64,000 bases of DNA. It comes from Phymatolithon calcareum (Eukaryota > Rhodophyta > Florideophyceae > Hapalidiales). Position numbers and translations under genes: made by a program. The notes beneath the pieces were generated by a model, which made no database searches, was not told the origin of the DNA, and saw nothing but the letters and a program-made list of their open reading frames with translations. Of the stretch, positions 10,345 to 23,122 are shown in pieces (position 1 is the first letter of the stretch; every line of letters starts with the position of its first letter). The stretch covers positions 1,116,001-1,180,000 of the forward strand of contig OZ345382.1 of assembly GCA_977006965.1 (NCBI GenBank), given 5' to 3'.

Positions 10345-12388
10345 TTCCGTTGACTCCGTCTGCGACTCGCGGCCCGGGATTCTGTTGCACTCTGAAAATG
10401 CTTTGTGTTGCGTAGTACTGGATGTATAAAAATAAACGTTGAAGTAATAGCGGCTCCTACCTTTTCCTCCCATATCCATCCCAACAAAAAAGCGCCTGCA
10501 CTTTTCGGTGCTCTTCTACACTTCTGAACCCAATGTCCTACAAGAAAGTTGATATTCCCCCTCCAGGCAATCAATAGTGGATTTCATCAGGTGAGATCTG
10601 ACATTCGCAAACGCTGACTTCCAGCTGGTTTCTTTCGCTTCGAAATGCCATTCGATGATACTCGCCAGCGTGTCCTCCCGTACCGTCAGAGAATTTTATT
10701 GTGCCGAGCACGGCTACTCGATCAGCGTCGACGCTCACGAGTTATTAATGCCTTCATAGAGCTAACTCACGGCATAATCACAAAACTGACTGTGGAGGTG
10801 CGACAGAAGCTATCCGCCACATACGCTTTGCTTTTCGCAGCAGGAGCCTCGAAGATTTAGATAAGTCTCTCCAACTAAACTGCGGAGTAGTACCTTATAT
10901 TGAATGCGCATTACCAACTTTTTTCGGATATGCCCAATTGGTGATCAAGAAAAGCTTGACAAGGATTTGCATGGGAAGAATGCTTCCCATTCCGAAGTTA
11001 ACATTGACGACGAAGACTACCAAGCTGAAGTGCAAGTTGAAGTGACGAATGACAAGTTCATGCACAGGTTTGAACAAGAGGAAGCCTACCGTCAATACGG
11101 CTTTGTCCCAGGCGGGTAACGTCTTACCAGCAAGAACGCTGAAGTTCGTGTCCATTTTGCCATGGCGAGCTGCAGGTCGTTTTGTTGTCAACGGATGCTC
11201 ATAATGCTCTGGAGAGCGATGATTGGTCAAATCGATATCCCCAACTGATTTTTACAAAAACCATTTCATATTTTGCATCGCCTTTCAGTGCTATTTTGAT
11301 GATACACATCGATCTGTCACATCAGACATTACTGTAGTTGATGAGCAGCCTGATGTTTACACGGCGAGTGCATCTACTGCACCTGAAGGTCTGATTTTTG
11401 TGTAAAACTTTGATACCCCTGCGAAACGCAAAAGCCCTGCTCTGAATGCTCTCGTCGGATTGGGTACAGTATTCTTAAAAATTAGTGCGGAAGGACTGGA
11501 ATCATTGTATACTTTTTCTACTGAATTTTTGCAATGGAATCAGGTTAGGTTTTTCCTGTCCCATGCATACGGTACACCTGAATTGTTTTTTGAGGTGGGG
11601 GCTTTCGCCTGGTATTTTTCAGAGAGCCATTACAAAAATTCCTCTCCTTGAGTAATACACCAACGATCCGAGTCTCTAAACGCGGCAATCCAAACAGTCC
11701 TGAGCAAGGTTCGGCGATATTGAATACCCACCAGCGAAACCACTACTTGAACAGTGACAAAACACCGTTCAATGCTAAGGATCACTTCCGCCGTCCGATC
11801 TATAATCAATCCAGCATGTCAGCCAGGCCTGTTGGCCTGCACAGCACAACTCACAACTCAAACTATTGTACAAATTTGATTTGAATCTTTCTTAAACACT
11901 AACGTTACAATACAGAAACGAAACAGAAGCAAAAACCAGAAACAAAACGAAACTTCAGGGTACAACGCGTGCGTTCATCATTTACTCAACTTTCCGCAAA
12001 CAAGAAAAAAGACCAACACTCAATTTCCGTCCACGCAACAACATTCGCAACAAAAAACGCCCGCCCACAATAGAAAGCCACAGTAGCACATTTCACCCTG
12101 CCAGCCATCCATCCATCCCGTACCCTTAAGAACCCGCCGACGCCCACAACAATAACGCATCCAGCGCAAGAACAACATGCGCCATCAAACAAACAATTCC
12201 CACAAGCTCGCTCGCTCACCATCCGCAGCGCCAGACTGCCAACAATCATCACCGGCCATTCGCCTTAACACCGCGCCGGTAACCCACATACATGCATTCC
12301 GCCAATCACGTTCGGTAAACCACAAGCAAGGCAAGTCGACCAAAACGCCGCAACTGCCCATAAACACCACCGACGTTCGCTCGCTCGC
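10345..12388. other. No supported gene; two small ORFs
   Basis: Apart from the AATAAA at 10431, the plus-strand ORFs 10645-10860 (71 aa, arginine-rich: RARLLDQRRRSRVI) and 10904-11119 (acidic) begin with ATG but lack recognised domains. They could be relics of a decayed gene or transposase. The right part, 11890-12380, is A/C-rich and probably represents the 3' flank of the minus-strand RNA-binding protein gene. Confidence 0.35.
10431..10436 (+). terminator. Candidate polyadenylation signal AATAAA
   Basis: Canonical hexamer about 90 bases downstream of the micropeptide stop, within an A/T-rich stretch. Confidence 0.35.
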
Positions 12389-14226
12389 TTAACGGTACGG
12401 GTGGTATCGCTCATCGCGCCGTGATGACCGACGCCCGCCGGAACCTCCACCTGCCGACCCACCACCAGAGTTCAGCCCACCGTTGCCGGACTGCAGTCCA
12501 CCACCACCACCACCACCATCTGGACCATAGCGTCCCATGGAACGCATACCACCGCTACCTGCACCGTCATAGCCTATATCATTAGTTAGTTGAGCACATT
12601 ACATGAAAGGTTAGTAAGTAACACATTAGGACCAATACACAATGCCCAGAACCAAAAAATCGCACGGTGACCAAGCTGGACAATGCAGCCCATTAGATAC
12701 CATGTGTGAAAGTCGAAACGGTGTGTCAAGTTCTTACCTGTTGCATCGGGCGCCGCTCCAGAGGCGGGTGCAGCAGCGTTTTCATTTCCGGGAGATGTGC
12801 CATTCGCTACATTAGACATGTACGCCTGAAGATATGAGTAAGGGTTGTAGCCTTGGGGGTATGCGTTGAAGTTGTATCCCATGGCGGCATAGTATTGTTG
12901 CCACTGTGGGTTATTGTAATACGCTCCATATTGCTCTGCTAATGATGCACCAGGGTAATTGCTGTAATAAGCCGCGGCAGCCGTGTTACTGCCTGCCTCT
13001 GCAGTGTTAGCGCCTATGTTGTTGCTACTATTTCCCGTCCTGCCTCCGCCACTAGAGTTGTAGCTGTCCCGGTTTCGTCGGTCATTACTAGCCCCCTTCG
13101 GTTCTGCCCTCTTCACCTCCACGTTCTTCCCCATGATTTCATGACGCGTGTTGGACTTTCCAGGTCCGACTACCTGCTCAACAGTATCCTCGGTAGCAAA
13201 AGTCACAAACCCAAACCCACGAGAATTCCCAGTGTTGTGATCGATCATCACTTGCGCGTCAATAACATCTCCAAACGTCTGGAAATAGGATCTGAACTCA
13301 TCCACACCACAGGATGACGGCAGACCGCCCACAAACACTTTGCATTTCGTCGTATGATGGCTTCGCATGTTGCTTCCACCTCCACCTCCGCCACCGGAAC
13401 CGACAGCTCCATAACCTGAACCAACATCTCCGCCATAACGTCCACCGTGTCCACCACCACCACCACCACCACCACCTCTTGAGGAACCGTAACCTCCACC
13501 ACCACCCATGGATCCTGATCCACCCACGTTACCCTGTCCGCCATGGAACTCGTTACGAGGGACGGCGCGCTTGGCCTCAACTTGGCGACCGTCGAGATCG
13601 TGACGACGAGAGGCGGCTCTACCGGCGACGGCGTCATCCGCAAAGGTAACAAAGCCGAAACCTCTTGGGTGCCCGGTGTGTCGATCGCGCATGATTACGC
13701 AATCGAGGACCTCGCCATAGGTCTCGAAATATCGCCTGAGGGATGTTTCGTCGGTTTCCCAAGAAAGGCCACCGACGAAGATCTTCGATCCAGCGTTCGA
13801 GGACGGCATGATGTTGGAAGTCGGCGCGATATTCTCCGTCTTGGGGTTGTGTTCCGGGTTGGCTTGAATATGTGGAAAACTGGAGTGCGCTGGCATATTC
13901 GCGAGACCAGGGTGGTCTGTACCCGAATCTGCTGCACTGGCCTGAAATAGCTTATGATCGTAGACCTGCTGGCCACGAGAGGTAGCAGTGGGATCGTAGG
14001 CCTCATCCACCGCGGTCTGTTGCGTCGGTGGGTTTGGCGAGGAGGCTGCTGCGCCACCGTTGCCATGGGTAGCGTCCGTAGCATTCTCCTGCGCAATCCG
14101 CGGACCACGCGGGTCTTTCACTGACGACTGCATAATTTTGGACTCCGATTCGACTCCTGGTTGGTCGTGCTGGCGAATGCTACCGGAGCGGGGATCGATC
14201 TGTTTTTCAACAGCTGCCTGGTCCAT
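12389..14226 (-). CDS. hnRNP A/B / Musashi-type protein with two RRMs, two exons
   Basis: Exon 1 is 14226-12738 and exon 2 is 12573-12389, giving 557 aa. The 164-bp intron has a GTAAGA donor and an ATATAG acceptor and joins in phase. RRM1 starts at KIFVGGLSWETDE, with RNP1 RGFGFVTF. RRM2 starts at CKVFVGGLPSSCGVDE, with RNP1 RGFGFVTF. A glycine/serine-rich linker separates them. The tail has N-, Q-, Y- and A-rich low-complexity sequence (NPQWQQYYAAMGYNF), and exon 2 adds a Gly/Arg-rich end finishing in RRDERYHPYR. This is the plan of hnRNP A/B, Musashi and DAZAP1 proteins, which bind RNA in nucleus and cytoplasm and regulate splicing or translation; the Gly/Tyr tail is the type that forms condensates. 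I chose ATG 14226 because earlier in-frame codons have no ATG. Frames on the other strand here are shadows of the repetitive Gly codons. Confidence 0.9.
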
Positions 14227-16454
14227 GCGGCGTTCGGGACAACGAAAAGCACGTCCGGTGAGCAAACAAATCCGAGATCAGTCAGAAAAATAAACGTGCG
14301 ATATGCTGAAAAACGGTCTTCCGAATTTCAATTCTCGTTCTGCGACGAGGAGAAAGATATGCTCTGATGACGATCCTTGAGTGAGACTAAGAAACGGAAC
14401 TTGATAAACATGCGCTATTAGAAAACCTTGAGAAGAGTGACCCAGTGCTCCGTGACAAATACCGCACAAAGCCAACGATCTCCGGGACGATGGTGAGACG
14501 GCAATATGATTTTCTCGGAAAGCCAAACCTTGCCGTGCTTGATGAAAGGACGGCGAAGATTCAAGAGCAAATGACAGCTTCGATACGAGAAGGGTCGCGG
14601 AGCCGATGACAGAAAACAAGCACCTTGAACGAAACAGGCGCACCACGAAAGGACTAGAAACTTGGTAGCGGAATCAACCTTGATGACGATAGCGCGGTCT
14701 CAAATTGCGTCCACACAGAAAAGCGGAGGGATTTCGATGAGATGCAACGCGACGGGGACAAGGTCGACAAGGTTGTTACTTGAGCTCTTGAGCGTGAGAT
14801 CAGTGTGCCGATAAGCACGCCTCCCGACCGGAATGGGCGGGGAGATGTGATGTACGAAGAGCGTTGATGTCCGCGAGGGACGCGGGCAGCGTTACCGGCG
14901 GCTCCCAGGATATGTTCAAGAACGACCTCGATATGTTCGTAGCGGCGGCTGAGGTCCGAGTGCGGAGCGGGGCACACAATCCCACAGTCTGCCCATTACA
15001 CTGTCAGAACAAGCCCTAAAATACGACCGTAAGAATTTGGTCTGGGCCCCACGCCTGGGAGAAAACCCTTTGATGACCTCCGGGGCAATCGCTGACGATC
15101 CATGGACCCGTTCGGCTCAGATTTTGTTTTTGAGGCCGATTCCTATTTGAGCGTTGCCCCGCAATCGCTCGCAATCGCCCATTTTTGTAACTCACGCCCG
15201 ATTTGGCCCTTTGTTGAATCTGAAGTTATGATACTGCGATGCTCCTTACAGAACATATGCTGTCGTTGGAAGAAAGCAAGTCCCGGAAGTTGGCTGGACG
15301 TGGCTTGCTCACCAACGCCTCCGGGCAAAAACGATCAAGTGCTTGGGGCTTGTACAATCACCTGCGACCGACGGTTTCGTCGGTGGATTGAATTTTCGAT
15401 GGCAAGGGCCCGTAGCCATAGCAGTTCATGGGCAACGACTCGCAGACATTGGTCGTTGGAGCTGGCATGTGGTTGTTCATGAGCCAGTTGACTTTCTTGT
15501 AAAACACTTCTAATACGGCTACGCATATTCTCGATGACGCAGTGGATTCCTGCCGTGAAAGGCATGTGATGTCGTTGTTTCCTTGGCCTGCAAAAACGGC
15601 CGTGGCAAAATGGTTTATATTTCAAAAATCTTCTGTTGTTTCTGTACTTCTGTACTTCCATCGCTGCAACTGGGGTTTGTTAGTGGAGGAATTTAGGAGC
15701 GTGAGGGCCTACCACATGAAAACGTAATCACCAACCGAGCACGAGGTCGCAGTCAATCAAGTGATATTCTCGTGGAAGAAGCGATGCAGCCCGCAGCTGC
15801 TGCGGCGTCACTGTCAGTCTCAGCTTCTTATATTGGCGAGGGATTGATTAAACTATTCCTGCTCAGCATTTGATGCTCAGTGATCATGCCACTATGCAGC
15901 ACTTGACTTTTTACAGTGCTTTTAGTTCTACCACTACTGCAGTGCCGCCATGAGGAATTGTAGCTACTGATAAATTTAGTCGGCACAACAGGGAGAAGGT
16001 AGGCTTCAAGAACAACAGAAAACTGCGATAATGCACAACGAGAGGGTTCCAGTCGAAGTCTCAGTTGTCGCTCTAGTGTTGGTTTCTGAGGCTACTGTAC
16101 GCCTCTACCCTTTAAAGCCTACAGTGCACTGGAATCACAAGTGCAGGGCTCGACTTTCACGCTCGAGTAGTCAACATGTGGAGGCGCCTTTTCCCATGAT
16201 GGATCGGAATCTGTCACCTGGTATGATAAAAAGCTAGAGGTGCTGGAAGGAAAGGGACTCTATTTTGCCATAAATTTTCTAGATCTGGGAGTTATATTCT
16301 GCAGGATAATTTCATCGAAAATGTCGTTTCTGCATCGTGTTATGATACGCCTAACGCTTTGTCGTGGGGATTGGGGCCTCCCTGCTGAACCTCTGCATGA
16401 GCAATCCGCTGCTGCCAGCATCTCAACTGCGCACGTCGCCAGCAGAAGTTTCAC
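14227..16454. promoter_or_regulatory. Shared upstream region of divergent genes
   Basis: About 2.2 kb between the minus-strand hnRNP gene and the plus-strand USP7 gene, so it must hold both promoters. ORF 15102-15482 (126 aa, ATG start) has no domain I recognise. No defined promoter element was identified. Confidence 0.4.
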
Positions 16455-19400
16455 ATGGGCGACCCGGTCGGCATGGATGTCTGCCCATCCACTATGTCGC
16501 AGGAGGCTGCTCCGGATGAAGTATGTTCTTCCCTTTCTCCTTTTACAATCGCTGCGACGAGAAACGTGGGGCTTGAGCCTGTGCGTGGGCGTCGGGACGA
16601 CATTCCATATGCATGTCCGTCCAGGTGCCCCCTGTTCATGTTCGCTTCTTACCTGCGAAGTACGCGTCGCAGATCCTAACCATTCTTTGTGTTTCGTTGA
16701 TTTGCCGTTTGCGTACCTTGCGTGCAATGTTTCTCGTGTAGAAGGAAAATTGTGTCGAGAAAGAAGAGGAAATGTCTACCACCCCAGCTGTTGCTACCGC
16801 ACCCATAGCCCCAGTCGTCGACGACAAAGAATTCGTATTTACCTTCGTGCTCAATCGCTATGTTTCTATCGACAAACAGAAGGTCTACTCTCCATGGCAT
16901 TCCTTTGCCGGCTTTCGTTGGCGACTTCTCATTTTTCCGCGAGGGAATCAAACCAAGCATGAGCTTTCGGTTTACTTGGAATGCGGCGGTCCTGAAATTC
17001 CTGAGGCGTCGGACAAACGTTCGGTCAGCGACAGCGTCGGAATGGATCACAGTCTCGGTCGTCATTCAGTCTCATCTTCAGCGCTACCCTGGACTCGCGC
17101 TGCACACTTTTGGCTCCATTTAGTCCATCCGTCCAGATGGAGTAGTCTTGGAATCCCGAACTTTGCCCCTGAGCTGAAGGATCAAGCACCTGGCACCGGT
17201 GTCACAGGTTCTCGTGACACAGTGTCCCCTGCCCGAACCGGGTTTGAATCTTCTCAAGCAGCAGCGCTTGATGCCGCTCATCACCGAATGCATCCGACAC
17301 AGGATATCGTCAAAGATACCGTGCATGTTTTCAAAGAAAGGGAAAGCGATTGGGGATTTTGCGAATTTGCGCCCTTCAGCCTCTTGCGTCCGGGGAAGCA
17401 CACTGACGATAACTACAATATCATTATTAAGGTTCGAATTCGACTTGAAGATTGCTTTGCGGATTCTATGCCACATCACATCACTTACGATTCTCGAATT
17501 GAAACCGGATACGTTGGGTTTAAGAATCAGGGGGCAACATGCTACATGAACTCTCTGCTCCAAACGCTGTTCATGCTCAATGCTTTTAGGCGAGCTGTGT
17601 ACGATATGCCGCTGCCAGATCTGAACAGCGATAATTCCGATTCCGACATGTCGTATGCCCTGCAGAAAGTGTTTTATGAGCTGCAATTCTCGCCAACCGT
17701 TGTGAAAACAAAGAAATTGACTGAGTCCTTTGGCTGGGAATCCACAGATGCCTTCACGCAGCATGATGTACAAGAGTTAAATCGTATCTTGTGCGACCAT
17801 TTGGAAGAAAAAATGAAGAAGCTATCCCCGGACGCTCCAAACACGATATCCCAGCTATTCCAAGGCAAGCTGCTGAATTATATTGAGTGCACCAAGGTCG
17901 ACTATAAGTCTACTAGGGAGGAGTCGTTCTATGACCTCTCGCTGAATGTCAAGGGCTGCCGTAACATCATTGAGTCATTTCAGAAGTACACTGAAGTGGA
18001 AATGATGGATGGAGACAACAAGTACCGTGCCGACGATTTCGAAGAACTCCAGGAAGCGAGAAAAGGAGTTAGATTTTTGAAGTTGCCGCCGGTTCTCCAG
18101 TTGCATCTAAAGCGGTTTGAGTACGATTTCACCAGAGATGCCATGGTGAAGATCAATGATCGATACGAATTTGATACTGAAATTGATCTGTCCCCGTTTG
18201 TGGAAAACTCCGATGGGTCCGATGTGTATTTGCTACATTCGGTGCTCGTCCACATTGGGGATGTTAACGGGGGTCATTACCATGCCTTTATTCGACCGTA
18301 TTTGGAAGACAAGCCTGGCCAGCAGTCCGAGAAGTGGTACAAATTTGATGATGAAGCAGTCACAATTGTCACAGAAAAGGACGCAGTCAGCGAGAATTTC
18401 GGTTTCGGCGGAGAGAAAGATATGGCTTTAATCAATTCGAACAACGGCTTGAAGAGGGGGAAACTTGACATGGATGACGACACGGGGCTCAATGGGCAGA
18501 CGCATCCGCCAAGCCTAACTCCAACAAGAACTACGAGGAATTATCCGTCGCGGCGGTTTACGAATGCATACATGTTGCAGTATCTTCGAAAGGACCAAGT
18601 CTCTACTCTTCTCAAACCGTCCACAGAGGCAGATATTCCGGCGGAGCTGGCCGAGCGGATAAATCGGGAGAGAAAGCTTGACGAACAAAGAAAGAAAGAC
18701 CGAGCGGAGCAACATTTGTACATGCTGATTGCAATCGCAACCGACCGTGATTTGTTCGATCACTGTGGAGCCGACCTTGTCGATTGGGAGAAAGTTCCAA
18801 CGATTCGCGTTAAACGGGCGTTGAAATTGGGCGAGTTGAAGCGCCAGTTGCAGGCCCAGCGTTATTGCCGAGACGCCTCCCTGGTGCGACTGTGGAAGTG
18901 TACGCGTCGACACAACGACACCATACGACCCGATGTCTTAGTAGCGGACGGGGATGACACGCGCCCAATGTCAGACAGTGCTCCAAGAGATATGTTGCAC
19001 AATAATTACACTATCTCAATGTACAATGCGCGCCATTACGATCAATATGCTGAAGACACATTCAAGGTTTTTGTGGAAGACTTTTTATCCCCTCGGTGTT
19101 ACGGGGTAGGTGCCGCGTATGAGGAAGCTCAAGTTCGGGCCCCGGAGCACAATGCTTCGGCAATAACTCCGACCGTGGCTGTTTCCAAGGAATCTGGCTC
19201 ACCGATATCAACTGAGAATGGGCAGGCGGATGCGAACCGTATGGATGCGGATGGATTGAATGCTAACGCTGTGTCTTCGGAGGTTCGAGACGAAATTCTT
19301 CTTGATACTCCGCAACAAAATTTCTGCAGTTTTCCGTTGAAGAAAGACGAAGTGCTTCTATTCTTCAAGCTGTATGTCTCCGTTCCGCCGTCTCTGCATT

Positions 19401-20998
19401 GGTTTGGACATGCTGTCATGGACAAGACAATGGATGTCAATCAACTTCTTGCGTATCTGAAACAACCATTCGAAAGCTTTCGTATTTCCAATCCTGAGGC
19501 ACTGTCGGTATATGAAGAACTTTCGGTCGGAAGCGTCGCGGCTCTGCAGGGCAATCAATCCCTGAATTGGCAAAGGGTTAATGGTGGGGACATAATTGTT
19601 TTTCAGCCTCCGCTGAAACCTGAACTGGCCGTCAAAATCCGGACTTCTAAAATTGGGAGCGACCAATTCTCGCAGGATGGATTAGTGGATTGGAACTTCA
19701 TTCAAGAGCCGCTACGAGAGGACGAAAAGGATTTGCCTCTTGGTGGTCGTCCCCTCCCAACTGTCCGTGATTTTTATTCTTTTCTTGCGCATCGCATCAA
19801 GATCGAATTCAAGAACAAGTGGTCCTACAATGACGTTGAGGAACCGATCGGGATTTGTTTGGAATTGCTTCGCCGTGACTCTTATCTGACAGTTCGAAAG
19901 ATCTTAGCAAATGCTATTGGCAACGGGGCCGACGCAGACTATTTGAGGCTCTTTCCGCATGATATTCAGCGTCAAGGCCCGGCTCATGACCCTGTTAGGA
20001 TTGGCGACCACGATGAATTGCTGAAAATCCCGCCCATGCATATGCTATCGTCACACCTGGTTTCGTCGCAGATATCGCGAATGGACTACCGCATATTGTG
20101 GTATGAACAGACTGAGTACGCATTGTCCGAAATTGAGCAGAAGGAAGAAGTGCGAGTGGTTTGGCGTGGCGATGGCGGAACCAAGACAGCTTCGCCCGCA
20201 AGCTCTCCGATGAACACGACGAACGGACCTGTTAGTGTGCGGGAAAATACTGAAATGTCGACGACATCGGAAGATATTTCGCTGGAGGACTTGGGAACAG
20301 ACACTCCATCGACTGTAGACAAGGACATTAACAGTCCTGCTACAACAGTGGTTTCAACTGAATCTGCTAGTGCGGAAGAAGCGAACGTCTCTTTTTCGGT
20401 GCTGGTGCCGCACATGTCGAAGTATGAGGATGTGGTTGACGAAATTAAGAGGAGACAGAAGCTGGACGCAGGCTTCCCGGTGAGGCTTTTGGAAGTGAAA
20501 AACTTCAGGATTTACAGAATTGTTGATCCTTCAGACTCTGTGCCTCGCATGATTTCGAGCTATGACTACCCCTCCGAACTTCGAGCAGAGCCGATCCCTT
20601 TGGATGAAACATTGGAAGCGTTGGGCGACGAATATCAACTGATATCGGTCGTCCATATGGCAAGAGAACGACATCGGGGTGCTCGACATACGTTTTTCGG
20701 TGTACCATTCATCCTTCGTATCCGTTGCTTTGGGCAGTCAATTCAGGACATCCGAGAGCTCATCCGCGTGAAGCTGGGAGTGGGTGAACAGGAATTTAAT
20801 TCTTGGCGCCTTGCCGAGGTAATGCACCACAAAGTGGAGTACCTGGATGACCCGTCGCAAGTATGGAACCCTGGATCGCGGAACACGCTGATGGACTATT
20901 CGACACTTGCAATTGAGCATCGATGCCCGACTCCAACGAGAAGGATAAATACGGGACATGGGCGGTTCGCGGATAAGCCGCTAAAGATCAGAGGCTAG
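16455..20998 (+). CDS. USP7: Ubiquitin carboxyl-terminal hydrolase 7 (USP7/HAUSP)-like
   Basis: Exon 2 (16742-20998) is one long frame. An upstream exon 16455-16520 (22 codons; donor GTATGT, acceptor GTGTAG at 16741) joins in frame and gives about 1440 aa. If it is unused, ATG 16772 gives 1408 aa. Order: MATH domain (RWRLLIFPRGN; ERESDWGFCEF); USP catalytic domain with Cys box GFKNQGATCYMNSL (Cys codon 17540-17542), His box GGHYHAF (His 18275-18277) and WYKFDDEAV (Asp 18347-18349); then the C-terminal ubiquitin-like array, from LLFFKLYV at about 19360 to the end. All three catalytic residues are present. USP7 cleaves ubiquitin from nuclear substrates. Human USP7 is 1102 aa; the extra length lies partly in an insertion inside MATH (about 17000-17300) and partly in the C-terminal region. 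The last ~1050 bases are copied four times downstream. Confidence 0.9.
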
Positions 20999-21000
20999 AT

Positions 21001-22814
21001 GTAACTGCGGAGTTGAAAATGTAATTTAGTGAGGGGCAATGTGTGAGTGCGCTTCATAAGCAGTTGTAGCAAATCAACTTGTGTTCAACCTGTTCTCTGT
21101 TTCCACTATGTGGAGTGCTAGTTGCGTTGGCAGACGAACACGTGCTTACCATTATATTCTCAACCTCCATTTTTGCTCCGAATTCGTAGTTCGAATTCTT
21201 GTTTGACTTGTCTGCCAAATTATTTCTGATTAGGGTGCGGGTGTCCGGTGAATGTAAGAAGATGGACGGCACACAGGGGACGGAGGGTGAAGGAAGGAGG
21301 TGTTGGTGACATTGAATGACAGAAACTGCTGTTTATAGCGTGCACGGTGTGGGTCGTTGTGCTTGTGCTCCATTAACGGTCTTGGAATCACTTAACTAAG
21401 TAAAATGCAGGTACATAGATCCTAGATTACACTTCACAATTGCATGTCCCTTTGCCACTTGGGCTGTACAACTATGAACTTTTCATTTTCATCACACTTC
21501 ACAAAAAATCAAAACCGCCGCCCAACAGCACATCACCCGCGACAAAATGGCAATCATCCCTCACGGTAAAGACGTGGGTCTGCGGCGCGCCCTGGACGAT
21601 GTAGACGTGAAAAGCGAGGAGTTTTTGTATCGCATGAGAGTATCTCCTTGACTGTTCCGCGATACCCTGTTCCGCTAAAAGTTCTGACATGTGCAGACGT
21701 AGTGAGAATGCGCTGCGACAGTTATACGAGTACGCGAACGCGCGGCAGGACTGCGAGGGTGTTATGAAGGCGCTCGGCGCCATCGAATCCGCCTTCGAGA
21801 AGCGCGGCGTGGGACCGGTCGACCACGCACGCGAGCGTCTGCCGGAGTGTTGGTGAGCTTCACAATTGAAGTTACAGTGACGGAGGTTATTTCGCAGACG
21901 AAGCTCATCTGCAGTGGCGACGTCGAGTGGTCTTGGCGCGATATCCTAAGGGGTAGCATTGGTTAGCCAAAGCGCTATGTGCAAACTGAACGTGTACATA
22001 CGGACGAGTTTCGCAACAAGGGCGGGCAGGAGATATGTGAGCGATTGCGATGCGCATGTAGTTGTCAATTGAATAGAGGCGAAGCTTCAGAACATATGCG
22101 AGTCAGCGGCCAGCTGCTTGTCAAGGGCGAGTAATCAAGAGGGACGAATCGTGTCCCTCCGCAAGAATCTAGATCGCATAAGTCCGACAACTGCAATGTC
22201 AGCTTTTCAAAGAGGAGACCTTGTGAAAAATACAATATCTGGCCACGAAAAAGTATGAACAGTTCTCTCTCCATGTCCTCATGGGGCGCTGCCCGTTCAA
22301 CAGTACTGACTGCGCACACATCAATCTTGCCTTTTCGAAGTACTCATTTTGTACATCGGACAGTTTCTTTTGCAGACCAACAAAACTTGCTGTTTTTGTT
22401 GTGGAAAGTCCAAATTTGATAAGACGACATCCATCCTGCATGGTAAGATAACTGTACAGATGAATTCTTCTTCTCTGTACTCAGCAAACCTCATTCAAGG
22501 AAATGTCATCCATACTGTCGCCCGGGTCCTGGATGGTTGTTGCTTAACGTAGAAGAATGGTGAACGGCATCGGTGCTCACGCAAAAAGGACAGCGGGAAT
22601 TGACTCCGCCACTGACTCGGCCACGACAGTAATGAGTAGGATGTCCGAAAAGGATCGAAACAAGGATATTATGTGGAGAGTGAGAGTGTTGACTGTGACG
22701 CTGAACGAGCATTCTTTCCAAAATAAATGACCCTTTTCGGAGAATACGAACGCCACAAATCGATGAGTAGGTAGGAAAATCTCCTCAGGTTACCGTGTGT
22801 TCCACAAATGCCAT
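21001..22814 (+). repeat. USP7 downstream module, resident copy
   Basis: The same order of blocks follows every USP7 3'-end copy: GTAACTGCGGAGTTG, then a block with a decayed frame (HGKDVGLRRALDDV, about 21547-21640; YEYANARQDCEGVMKALGA, about 21724-21780), then a block ending near GAATACGAACGCCAC. The first two look like relics of a helical-repeat protein gene; no copy is intact. This copy lacks the ~2.3 kb X+Y segment found at the equivalent place in units 2 and 3. Confidence 0.7.
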
Positions 22815-23122
22815 CTGGGCAATTGCTGTATGACAATTGTCAGAAAATAGTTTTCCATGCTCAGTCGCCGTGTCCTTCAACGCATGAACATTCGGCGCTA
22901 CGAATTGCAGAAGAAGCGTCAGCGAAAGAGATATTCCACGAACGTCTACAAGGTGCCAAGGACATCTGCCAATATTTGCCGACCATCACTGCTGTACAAC
23001 AGAAGCGCCAACCACACCTACATCAACTCTTCATCGACTGCCCCATTTCACACCTTTTTCGAATTTGACATCATCCATTCTCCGACCGACGATCACGCAT
23101 TTGCACCTTTGGTGTCTTCACA
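22815..23122 (+). promoter_or_regulatory. Conserved 5' flank of Sel1 gene 1
   Basis: About 310 bp immediately upstream of the ATG, conserved in all three intact Sel1 copies (also 33546-33858 and 45975-46279), so it probably contains promoter and 5' UTR. A short upstream frame starting MLSRRV is kept in all three copies but ends or diverges early. No TATA-like element stands out. Confidence 0.5.

Noticed and set aside
13314-13649. Plus-strand histidine-rich ORF
   Set aside because: It is the antisense of the glycine-rich linker of the hnRNP gene; CCACC runs produce it.
16240-16962. 240-aa ORF overlapping the USP7 start
   Set aside because: It starts with a weak alternative context, covers the intron and overlaps the MATH coding sequence in another frame.
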